DNA of 64,000 bases from Cohnella phaseoli (lineage in GTDB: Bacteria; Bacillota; Bacilli; Paenibacillales; Paenibacillaceae), in assembly GCF_003386235.1 (NCBI RefSeq), contig NZ_QRDZ01000017.1, positions 1 to 64,000 on the forward strand, given 5' to 3'. Each line of letters opens with the position of its first letter. Position 1 is the first letter of the stretch. The position numbers and the translations under genes were made by a program. A model generated the notes under the pieces. The model saw nothing but the letters and a program-made list of their open reading frames with translations. It made no database searches and had not been told where the DNA came from. Below are positions 1 to 7,136 of the stretch, piece after piece.

Positions 1-2
1 CC

Positions 3-44
3 TTTTTTGAAGAAATGATGGATAACGCGTCATTTCTACAATAA
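3..44 (+). CDS. possible 3' end of an upstream gene (partial)
   Basis: Thirteen sense codons ending in TAA at 42-44 read FFEEMMDNASFLQ. This could be the C-terminus of a protein that begins outside the window. Nothing else supports it, and the same bases also form a weak hairpin (AGAAATGA pairing with TCATTTCT), so this may equally be non-coding. Confidence 0.25.
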   Translation, partial: FFEEMMDNASFLQ

Positions 45-148
45 AGGAGCTTTAATGCGTTTGGCTACGAGAAAACAATCATAATATTCCTTATACAGGT
101 AATTATGGAGATCGTTTTTTTCATGTTAGGTTTGATGCATGACTAGTG

Positions 149-291
149 ACTTTTTTGGCCTTTACTCCGCGGCTCAGGTGGAGTCGAGGCACTTTTTTGG
201 CCTTCACTCCGCGGCTCAGGTGGAGTCGAGGCACTTTTTTGGCCTTTACTCCGGGGCTCAGGTGGAGTCGAGGTACTTTTTTGGCCTCACT
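149..291. repeat. 42-bp tandem direct repeat, about 3.4 copies
   Basis: Three full units lie at 149-190, 191-232 and 233-274, followed by a partial fourth. Each starts ACTTTTTTGGCC and ends GGTGGAGTCGAGG. The units differ from each other at only one to three positions. Because 42 is a multiple of three, one frame stays open through the array (14-residue repeats), but that reading has no convincing ribosome site and runs into unrelated sequence, so I treat the array as non-coding. Confidence 0.85.
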
Positions 292-370
292 CCTCTCCTC
301 AGCTCGGGTTCACTAAAGCACAATTTATTCGCAGGGAACGTGGAGCGACAAGCTTCATCTTGGCAACATT

Positions 371-518
371 GGGATGTATCTCCTGGAGGAGCGGAGTATC
401 GTGAAATCTCCTTGTTACGAGTAACCTATTCCGATTTCATGAGTCCAACCCGGGGTCCCCGCAAAGTAATTGAATTACTTTGTGGGATGGAGCAGGCAAC
501 AGGAAGGAGATACATCCC
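371..518. repeat. inverted-repeat-bounded segment (148 bp)
   Basis: GGGATGTATCTCCT at 371-384 is repeated as its exact reverse complement at 505-518, bounding about 120 bp of DNA without a credible gene. A further copy of the core GGGATGTATCTCC lies at 33745-33757. The layout resembles a small non-autonomous element or the remains of one. No flanking target-site duplication was identified. Confidence 0.45.
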
Positions 519-541
519 CACAAAACATTAATCGAGATAAA
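506..541 (-). repeat. dispersed 36/37-bp repeat, copy A
   Basis: The reverse complement of these 36 bases matches 33721-33757 at every position except for one T missing from a T-run. The second copy lies next to a transposase remnant, which suggests both belong to one mobile-element family. Confidence 0.8.
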
Positions 542-545
542 GCGA

Positions 546-575
546 GGCTGCTCATAAGTCAATTATGAGACAGCC
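546..575. terminator. hairpin downstream of the SRPBCC gene
   Basis: GGCTGCTCATAA pairs with TTATGAGACAGCC around a short loop. It lies just beyond the stop of the minus-strand SRPBCC gene and could end its transcript. The following T-run is poor. The motif also resembles ends of IS1182-type elements, so it may be a transposon remnant. Confidence 0.45.
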
Positions 576-596
576 CTGACAGTACAACATAAAGTG

Positions 597-1025
597 TTAA
601 AACTTACGTTTATGATAGGGGATACCTTCGCCATCTTCACAATAGCATTTGAGACTATAAAGGAAAAAAGCCCAGTTGTAGTTACAGGAGCGATAAAATG
701 GCGTTACTTCTTTCCAGTTCATATGACGCAAAGTAAGAAAAGACTTCCCGTTCTTCTCTTCAATATCGAAGGAAATCATCGTACCAATCCATTCTGCATC
801 TGAATCTATACAATGCCAAACGACTTTTTTATTAGGGATCAATTCCTCTATTTTCATCTTAGTTACATCATCGCTGCCGAATCGAAATTCATTAACAAAG
901 CCAATCTGGTTATTGACAATGAGCTCATTGGTCCATATTTCCGACAGTCCTTCAGCGGCGGTTAGCGTTTCATACACCTTCGATGCTGGAGCGTGTACAG
1001 TTTGCAAGTGCTCGATATTTGCCAT
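597..1025 (-). CDS. SRPBCC / AHSA1-like domain protein
   Basis: A 142-residue cytoplasmic protein forming a single START/SRPBCC helix-grip domain. The N-terminus (HLQTVHAPASKVYETLTAAEGL) has the typical pattern of a first beta-strand followed by a helix in which a polyketide-cyclase or Hsp90-activator-like domain begins, and the C-terminal helix carries NWAFFLYSLKCYCEDG. Length fits the family. These proteins bind small hydrophobic ligands or act as stress-related accessory proteins, but the ligand cannot be told from sequence. The gene stands alone, reading away from the AraC regulator at 1304. The family call is firm and the function unknown. Confidence 0.85.
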   Translation of the reverse strand: MANIEHLQTVHAPASKVYETLTAAEGLSEIWTNELIVNNQIGFVNEFRFGSDDVTKMKIEELIPNKKVVWHCIDSDAEWIGTMISFDIEEKNGKSFLTLRHMNWKEVTPFYRSCNYNWAFFLYSLKCYCEDGEGIPYHKRKF

Positions 1026-1192
1026 GCCTTACCCCTTTCTAACTGGAATAATTTATGTACGATGCTTATGATATCATAAAATCAAAATATAAGTTTCTCC
1101 TTCCTCTTCCAGAATAACGGCACTTCGCCGGCCCCGTATCTTCCAACGCCACCAGTTGTCATCCCCGATTGCACGGCATAAACGGAAAACCA

Positions 1193-1211
1193 GAACTTGA
1201 CGGACAAATGA
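1193..1211 (+). promoter_or_regulatory. 19-bp site upstream of AraC regulator (copy 1)
   Basis: GAACTTGACGGACAAATGA recurs with one mismatch at 3545-3563, upstream of the first permease gene. An ACTAGGC motif follows a few bases later here and again at 3618-3624. No good -10 box sits at the right distance from TTGACG, so a regulator-binding site is more likely than a core promoter. Confidence 0.45.
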
Positions 1212-1303
1212 GGACTAGGCAAACCCGAAAAGGGTGCTCTAAGATAGAACGTACCAGTCAAAAGAGAACCTTTAACGACGAAGAGGGAGAGGGGTTAACA
1301 GCT

Positions 1304-3526
1304 ATGTTCAGATCGACATCCTGGCGCATATTTGTATTCAGCGGCATTTTCTTCGCCATTACGATTATTCCGTTTTCGTTGTTTCTGGCAAACCGATTTT
1401 CTCACTTCGCATACTCACAAATGGGAACGTTTAATCAGGACCGCATCGATGAAATGGCAGAGCGAACGCAGTTTATGCTGGACAAGCTGAAATGGTACAG
1501 CCTGAATATGTACGAAGACCAGGCCGTTCAAAGCTGGATCTATGCGTCCGCCGATAATCTGCTGCAAAATGCCGGTACGATGCGGGTTTTGACCAAATAC
1601 TTATCCAATGAGCCCTTTATTGAATCCGCTTACTTATTCAGCGTGCGCAAACGAGAGGTTATCGATTCCAAAGTCGGACTGCTCCCGTTCGGGGAGTTTG
1701 TCGATCAGCCGATGCTGCAGAGAATCGAGCGCAATCCCGGGTCCTTCCTCCGCTACTTTGATCATCGGATAGGGGAGAACTCGTATTTGGCGCTCCAGCT
1801 TCCTTCGACTCCCATACAGAAAAATCGCGACGGGTATCTTGTCGTCTTGTTCAACAAGAAGGAGCTGCAAAAGCATTTGATCTCGGGCGGCGGAAGGGCG
1901 GATGCGCTGCTCTCGATTGTAGACGACCAGGGCAGGCTGATTCTGGGGGAATCGGATGAGCGGCTCGAGGAGAGCATCCGTAACATCCGGACAGATTCGA
2001 AGCGGGGATCCTTCGAGCTGAACCGTGCCGGAGGGGAGACGTTCGTCAATTATGCCCGTCTTGAATCGCTGGGATGGACTCTTGTATCCGTAACGGAGAT
2101 GAAGCAATTCCGGGAGAAGGCCGATGCGTTCAAAACCGTCATTATTGCCTGTTCACTGCTGCTGCTTGCGGCGCTTCTCCTGATCGCCTATTGGAATTCG
2201 CGGCGTTTCGTCGGGCCATTCCGCCGGCTGGCAGACCAATTGCAGCGGATGCTGGGCGTGAAGGGGGAGAACGATTACGGCGTCATTGAGAAGGGCGTCG
2301 TCATGCTTCGCGATCATTATCCGCTAATCAAGACCGAATACTTGCGACAGTGGCTGCTGCAGGGCAGGCTTACCGATAGCGCCAGAGCGGCGATTGTCCG
2401 CGAGTCCGGTCTGCTGAACTACGAATGGATCCGATTGGTCGTCGTCAAAATCGATTCCTATTACGAGCTGTCCGAGCAGTACGATTTTGTCTCGCGCAAG
2501 CTGCTCAAATATGCCATCGGCAATATCGCGGAGGAACTGCTGGGCCGGCCGGAACGGTCGATCGAGGTCGTCGATTTCGGCTCCGACCATCTCGTTGTGA
2601 TCGTTGGCTCGGCCAGTTCTTCGCCTGATCCCGAATTGACCCAAGAACTGAAAGAGCTGCGTCGGCAAGTGGCCGCCTACGTCAAATTGGACGTCACGAT
2701 CGCGGAAAGCGAGGCCCGCCGCGTGCATGACGATTTGCGCAAAGTATACGACGATATGAATGAATTGACTTTGTTCAAGTTTGTTAGCGGCGACGACAAA
2801 ATCTATATCGAACAGGACTTTGAACGCTATGCCGATCTGCAGGCTCCGATTGAGGAGGCTGTGTACGAAAGCCTGATCCAGACCATTCGCGGCGGCAAGG
2901 AGGAGAAGGCGCTGACGATGCTGGACGAGTTGTTCGTGCGCTTGCAGACGATGAAATATACCGAGTGCCAATTCCAGCTAAAGCTGCTGCTGTTCGCGAT
3001 TGTCAAATCGTTCAGCAAAATGACGTCCATCCAAAGCGTCGAAGGGATCGAACACCACTTAAGGCAGTTTTCCACGCTGGCCGATGTCAGGGAATGGCTG
3101 AAGGAGGAGACAGGCCGGATCATTCGGCTGCTTAGCGACAGAAAGGGTTTCAACCGCAAGGAAAAGCTGATCGAGGAGATCATCGAATACGTTCGTTACC
3201 ATATTCATGACCCGATGCTGTCCGTGGAAGAGATCGCGGATCATGTTGCGTTGACGGGCAAATATGTTCGCCACTTATTTCACGAGCAATACGGCATGCC
3301 GTTATCGAATTTTATTTTGAATGAGCGGATCGGCAAGGTCAAAGAGCTGCTGGAGCAAACGAGCCTGCAAGTCACTGATATAGCAGAGCAATCCGGGTTT
3401 CAGACGAAAAGCCACTTCTTTACTGCCTTTAAAAAAGCGACCGGCATGACGCCGACCCAGTACCGCGACAGCATGGCAGGAGGGCGGACGGAACTGGGGC
3501 GGACGGCCGATAACTCGGCGAATTAG
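1304..3526 (+). CDS. membrane-anchored AraC-family sensor/regulator (YesN-like one-component)
   Basis: A 740-residue protein with an N-terminal membrane segment (about 9-29), a large extracytoplasmic region, a second membrane segment (about 275-297), a cytoplasmic middle region and a C-terminal AraC HTH pair (about residues 628-730, ending GMTPTQYRDSM). The ATG at 1304 is preferred over in-frame starts from 1169 because GAGGGAGAGGGG lies about 10 bases upstream and the membrane segment then begins at once. Such regulators sense an extracellular sugar or binding-protein complex and activate the adjacent transporter. Two permeases and a binding protein follow directly. A homologous regulator with the same neighbours lies at 57343. 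The inducing ligand is unknown. Confidence 0.9.
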   Translation: MFRSTSWRIFVFSGIFFAITIIPFSLFLANRFSHFAYSQMGTFNQDRIDEMAERTQFMLDKLKWYSLNMYEDQAVQSWIYASADNLLQNAGTMRVLTKYLSNEPFIESAYLFSVRKREVIDSKVGLLPFGEFVDQPMLQRIERNPGSFLRYFDHRIGENSYLALQLPSTPIQKNRDGYLVVLFNKKELQKHLISGGGRADALLSIVDDQGRLILGESDERLEESIRNIRTDSKRGSFELNRAGGETFVNYARLESLGWTLVSVTEMKQFREKADAFKTVIIACSLLLLAALLLIAYWNSRRFVGPFRRLADQLQRMLGVKGENDYGVIEKGVVMLRDHYPLIKTEYLRQWLLQGRLTDSARAAIVRESGLLNYEWIRLVVVKIDSYYELSEQYDFVSRKLLKYAIGNIAEELLGRPERSIEVVDFGSDHLVVIVGSASSSPDPELTQELKELRRQVAAYVKLDVTIAESEARRVHDDLRKVYDDMNELTLFKFVSGDDKIYIEQDFERYADLQAPIEEAVYESLIQTIRGGKEEKALTMLDELFVRLQTMKYTECQFQLKLLLFAIVKSFSKMTSIQSVEGIEHHLRQFSTLADVREWLKEETGRIIRLLSDRKGFNRKEKLIEEIIEYVRYHIHDPMLSVEEIADHVALTGKYVRHLFHEQYGMPLSNFILNERIGKVKELLEQTSLQVTDIAEQSGFQTKSHFFTAFKKATGMTPTQYRDSMAGGRTELGRTADNSAN

Positions 3527-3544
3527 CGTGCTGCGGTCGATTAC

Positions 3545-3563
3545 GAACTTGACGGTCAAATGA
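3545..3563 (+). promoter_or_regulatory. 19-bp site upstream of permease gene (copy 2)
   Basis: GAACTTGACGGTCAAATGA matches 18 of 19 positions of the site at 1193-1211. It lies about 130 bp before the permease start at 3697. It is a candidate target of the AraC regulator encoded just upstream. Confidence 0.45.
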
Positions 3564-3696
3564 TAACCTGCCGAAGTCCGCAAATCGGCGGGTCGAGAAC
3601 CGAATAAGGCCAATGAGAACTAGGCGGATTCTCATTGCGAATGCTACGATGACGTCGTTCGAAACCAATAAGCCAACAAGAAAGGAGGAACGCTGT

Positions 3697-4632
3697 TTGA
3701 AGCAACGGAGAAGGTTAGGCGGGGCGTTCGTGCACGAGCTGTCGCGAAACAGATATTTGTATCTGCTGGCGCTGCCCGGCATCGCGTTTCTGGTCGTATT
3801 CGCGTATTTGCCGATGCTCGGGCACCTGCTCGCCTTCCAGAATTACCGGCTGTCGGATGGAATATGGGGAAGCGAATTGGTTGGACTTAAGAACTTCGAG
3901 TTTTTCTTTAACGGGAAAGACTGGCTGCGCGTGACGCTGAACACCGTATTTCTCAATGCGCTGTTTCTCGTGTCCGGCCTGGGCAGCGCTGTGGTGCTGG
4001 CCGTCTTTCTGAACGAAGTCCGGAATAGGCTGTTCAAGCGAATCGCACAATCGTTTATTTTTTTACCCTACTTTATTTCATGGCTTGTCGTCAGTATGAT
4101 GGCGCTAACGCTGTTCAGCACATCGGAAGGGCTCATTAACCGCACGCTTGCCGCTGTCGGCTTCGAAGGCGTGGACTGGTATCTCACGCCCGGCGTATGG
4201 CCGTATATCCTGACCGTAATCAGCGCCTGGAAGATTGCCGGATACAATTCCATTATTTTTATGGCGGTCATTACGGGCATCTCCGCGGAATATTACGAGA
4301 GCGCGAGACTCGAAGGCGCAAGCCGGCTGCAGCAGATGCTCTACATTACGCTGCCGCTTATGCGGCCGATCGTGATGGTATTGGCGCTGCTTGGCGTCGG
4401 CCGCATTTTCTACGGCGATTTCGGCATGATTTACGCAATTATCGGAGACAACGGCGTGCTGTTTCCGACGACGGATGTCATCGATTCGTATGCGTACCGT
4501 GCATTGCGGCAGCTGGGCAATTTCAGCATGTCCTCCGCCGTCGTCGTCTACCAATCCTGCATGGGCTTGGTCACAATTCTGATCTTCAATGCGATTGCGC
4601 GCAAGGTGGACGCGGATTCAAGACTATTCTAG
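3697..4632 (+). CDS. carbohydrate ABC transporter permease, LplB type
   Basis: A 311-residue inner-membrane permease of the binding-protein-dependent family. After a short basic N-terminus comes the first membrane segment (LYLLALPGIAFLVVFAYLPM). The EAA loop that docks the ATPase reads ESARLEGASRLQQMLYITLP. The TTG at 3697 is chosen because AAAGGAGG lies eight bases upstream; an ATG at 3613 would add a tail without a ribosome site. It pairs with the permease at 4645. No ATPase gene is present, as is usual for this family, which shares an MsmX-like ATPase encoded elsewhere. Confidence 0.92.
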   Translation: MKQRRRLGGAFVHELSRNRYLYLLALPGIAFLVVFAYLPMLGHLLAFQNYRLSDGIWGSELVGLKNFEFFFNGKDWLRVTLNTVFLNALFLVSGLGSAVVLAVFLNEVRNRLFKRIAQSFIFLPYFISWLVVSMMALTLFSTSEGLINRTLAAVGFEGVDWYLTPGVWPYILTVISAWKIAGYNSIIFMAVITGISAEYYESARLEGASRLQQMLYITLPLMRPIVMVLALLGVGRIFYGDFGMIYAIIGDNGVLFPTTDVIDSYAYRALRQLGNFSMSSAVVVYQSCMGLVTILIFNAIARKVDADSRLF

Positions 4633-4644
4633 AGGATTTAAGGT

Positions 4645-5520
4645 GTGATCGATATGAGAGAACGGTTGTTTCTTGTCTTGATGTACGCGGTGCTGATCGC
4701 GTTTGCGCTATTTTGCTTCATTCCGTTCTGGATCGTGTTCATCAACTCATTCGCAGATGAATCGCTTCTTCAAACGGCGGGCTATCAGCTGCTGCCGGAC
4801 AAATTCAGCCTTCAGGCGTACGAATTTCTGCTCTCCGGCAAACAGGTGTTCCGCAGCTACGGCATTACGATTATGGTAACGGCCGTCGGCACGGCGATGG
4901 GGGTCCTGGTGACAGCCGCCTATGCCTATACGCTGAGCCATCGGAGGGTGAAGTACCGCAACATTTTATCGTTTTTGACCTTCTTGACGATGCTGTTCGG
5001 CGCCGGGCTGGTCGGCTTCTATATGCTGATCGCCAACTGGCTGCATCTGAAAGACTCGATATGGGCGCTCATTTTGCCTTATCTGCTTAATCCGTTCTAC
5101 GCTTTCATTCTCATCTCTTTCTACCGGACGCTTCCGTATGAATTGAATGAAGCCGCGACGGTGGACGGCGCCAATGATTTCTCTATTTTCTTTCGCATTA
5201 TTTGGCCGATCTCGCTGCCTGCCATCGCTACAGTGAGTCTGTTCTATGCGCTGCAATATTGGAACGACTGGTACTTGTCGCTGCTGTTTATCGATAATTA
5301 CAAAATGCTGCCGCTGCAGATGATGATTCGCCAACTGATGTCCAACTTGAACGTGATGGCTTATGTGAGCGGCAGCCAGACACAGTACAATGCCGTCGTG
5401 CCAACCTATGGCATGCAGCTGGCGATCGTCTGCGTGACCATCGGCCCGATCGTGTTCGTCTATCCGTTCATTCAGCGCTTCTTCATTAAAGGCTTGACGC
5501 TTGGATCGGTAAAAGGGTAG
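4645..5520 (+). CDS. carbohydrate ABC transporter permease, LplC/YtcP type
   Basis: A 291-residue six-helix permease, partner of the one ending at 4632. The EAA loop reads NEAATVDGANDFSIFFRIIWP and the C-terminus FFIKGLTLGSVKG is the family signature. A GTG at 4645 and an ATG at 4654 are both possible; AGAGG and AAGG motifs sit at suitable distances for each. Only 12 bases separate it from the upstream stop, so the two are surely co-transcribed. The specific sugar is not evident. Confidence 0.92.
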   Translation: MIDMRERLFLVLMYAVLIAFALFCFIPFWIVFINSFADESLLQTAGYQLLPDKFSLQAYEFLLSGKQVFRSYGITIMVTAVGTAMGVLVTAAYAYTLSHRRVKYRNILSFLTFLTMLFGAGLVGFYMLIANWLHLKDSIWALILPYLLNPFYAFILISFYRTLPYELNEAATVDGANDFSIFFRIIWPISLPAIATVSLFYALQYWNDWYLSLLFIDNYKMLPLQMMIRQLMSNLNVMAYVSGSQTQYNAVVPTYGMQLAIVCVTIGPIVFVYPFIQRFFIKGLTLGSVKG

Positions 5521-5547
5521 GAAAACAATACACAGGGGGAATCAAGC

Positions 5548-7104
5548 ATGAAAAGACGAATGTCCGCTGCGCTCGCGCTATTGATCGCGCTTGTCGCGCT
5601 CGCAGGCTGCGCTGGCAAGAATGAAGGGGAAGGGAAGCCATCGGAACCTTCCGTCAAGGCCGAAAACAGTGCCGGCCTCAGCAGCAACGCCAAGCTGGAG
5701 GAGGTCACGCTGAAAATTATGATTCCCGGCGACCGCCCGCCGGATATGGATTTGGTCATCGCCGAGGCGGAGAAACGAATGAAGGACACGATCAATGTCA
5801 AGCTCGACGTCGTGTTCGTGCCTTGGTCGGATTTGGCGCAAAAGACGCAGGTGACGCTCGCTTCCGGCGAAAACATCGACCTGATCTTCGACGCGCCATG
5901 GCTGCACATCAATCAGATGATTGCAAGCGGTTTCTATGAACCGCTCGACGACCTGTTGGCCGAGTACGGCAAGACGGTGCTGGACAAACGGCCGCAACAA
6001 ATGTGGGACTACAACAAGTACGGCGGCAAAATTATGGCCGTTCCGCTTGGCGTCAGCTACATGTCCGGCAACTCTTACATTTTGCGCAAAGACATTCGCG
6101 AGAAGCTCGGCGTACCGCCGATCCAAACCTATGAAGATTTGATCGCATTCGCCTACAAGGTGAAAGAGCAAGAGAAGGGCATTATCCCGATGACAGCAGG
6201 CTCCGCCACGTATTCATTTGTCGCTCACCATGCGCTAAACGATTACGAAACCTATGTCAGACCAACCCATGCATTGGGCAACAGCCTGATGCTCTATTAC
6301 ACGAACAATGACGGCAAAGTTCACAACTTGCTGGAGGAGCGGGAGCCTGTCGGCACGTGGCTGGCAAACGCGAACAAATGGTTTAAAGACGGACTGATTT
6401 TCAAGGATATTTTGACGACGAAGGATTTTCAACAGCCGATCTCGGCAGGCAAAGTGGCAATCGTCACGAACGGCGCGTTCGGCATCTCGGACTTCCACAA
6501 GAACACGATCAAGAACAATGTGCCGAACGGCGAGCTGGAAACGGTCACCTTTTTTAACCCTGACAAGGGCGCAAACATCACCAATTTTAAACAGTGGAAT
6601 TTCCTCGCTATCCCGAAGGTGAGCAAACACAAGGAACGGGCGATGATGTTCCTGAACTGGGCGAATGAGAAAGAGAACTACGACCTGCTCTCTTACGGCA
6701 TCGAAGGCAAGCATTGGGAGGCGGTAGGAGAGGACAAAATGAAAAACCTGGATACGACCGGCTACTATGCATTCGGCTATGTCTGGCTGTGGAATCCGGT
6801 CGATGAGCGCACTGTTGTAGGAGGCGATCCGAAGAACGATGAACTGGATGCCGTGCTTCGCAATGCCGATATGTTCACCACAGATATTTTGGCCGGCTTC
6901 GAATTCGACAGTACCCCGGTGCAAAACGAGGTCAGCCAGTACAACATCGTCGATGGGCAATATTATACTGCGCTATTCAACGGAGTGATGGATACCGAGG
7001 ACACCTTGAAGAAATTCGAAGCGGAGGCCGGTCCCGCACTCCAAAAAATTCAGCAGGAGCTGCAACGGCAAATCGACGTGTTTCTGGCAGCTAAGGGGAA
7101 ATAG
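5548..7104 (+). CDS. extracellular sugar-binding lipoprotein (DUF3502-type)
   Basis: A 518-residue binding protein with a lipoprotein signal peptide; the lipobox LAGC puts the acylated Cys at residue 21. A Ser/Glu-rich linker follows, then a two-lobed solute-binding fold. The motif DRPPDMDLVIAEAEKR near the N-terminus and ENYDLLSYGIEGKHWE near residue 380 place it in the group with a C-terminal DUF3502 domain. It should deliver an oligosaccharide to the two permeases just upstream. A homologue lies at 61736. The gene has a clear AGGGGGAATCAAGC ribosome site. Confidence 0.92.
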   Translation: MKRRMSAALALLIALVALAGCAGKNEGEGKPSEPSVKAENSAGLSSNAKLEEVTLKIMIPGDRPPDMDLVIAEAEKRMKDTINVKLDVVFVPWSDLAQKTQVTLASGENIDLIFDAPWLHINQMIASGFYEPLDDLLAEYGKTVLDKRPQQMWDYNKYGGKIMAVPLGVSYMSGNSYILRKDIREKLGVPPIQTYEDLIAFAYKVKEQEKGIIPMTAGSATYSFVAHHALNDYETYVRPTHALGNSLMLYYTNNDGKVHNLLEEREPVGTWLANANKWFKDGLIFKDILTTKDFQQPISAGKVAIVTNGAFGISDFHKNTIKNNVPNGELETVTFFNPDKGANITNFKQWNFLAIPKVSKHKERAMMFLNWANEKENYDLLSYGIEGKHWEAVGEDKMKNLDTTGYYAFGYVWLWNPVDERTVVGGDPKNDELDAVLRNADMFTTDILAGFEFDSTPVQNEVSQYNIVDGQYYTALFNGVMDTEDTLKKFEAEAGPALQKIQQELQRQIDVFLAAKGK

Positions 7105-7136
7105 AACGGAATCGTTTAAAAAAGGAGCTGATCAAG

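Noticed and set aside
139..531. 130-codon open frame across the 42-bp tandem repeat
   Set aside because: The frame is open only because the repeat period is a multiple of three; there is no ribosome site and the part after the repeats has no protein-like pattern.
2324..2971. Long minus-strand frame inside the AraC gene
   Set aside because: It lies opposite a well-supported gene, has no start signal and arises from codon bias of the real gene.
6235..6960. 241-codon minus-strand frame opposite the binding-protein gene
   Set aside because: It is fully antisense to a clear lipoprotein gene and lacks family features.
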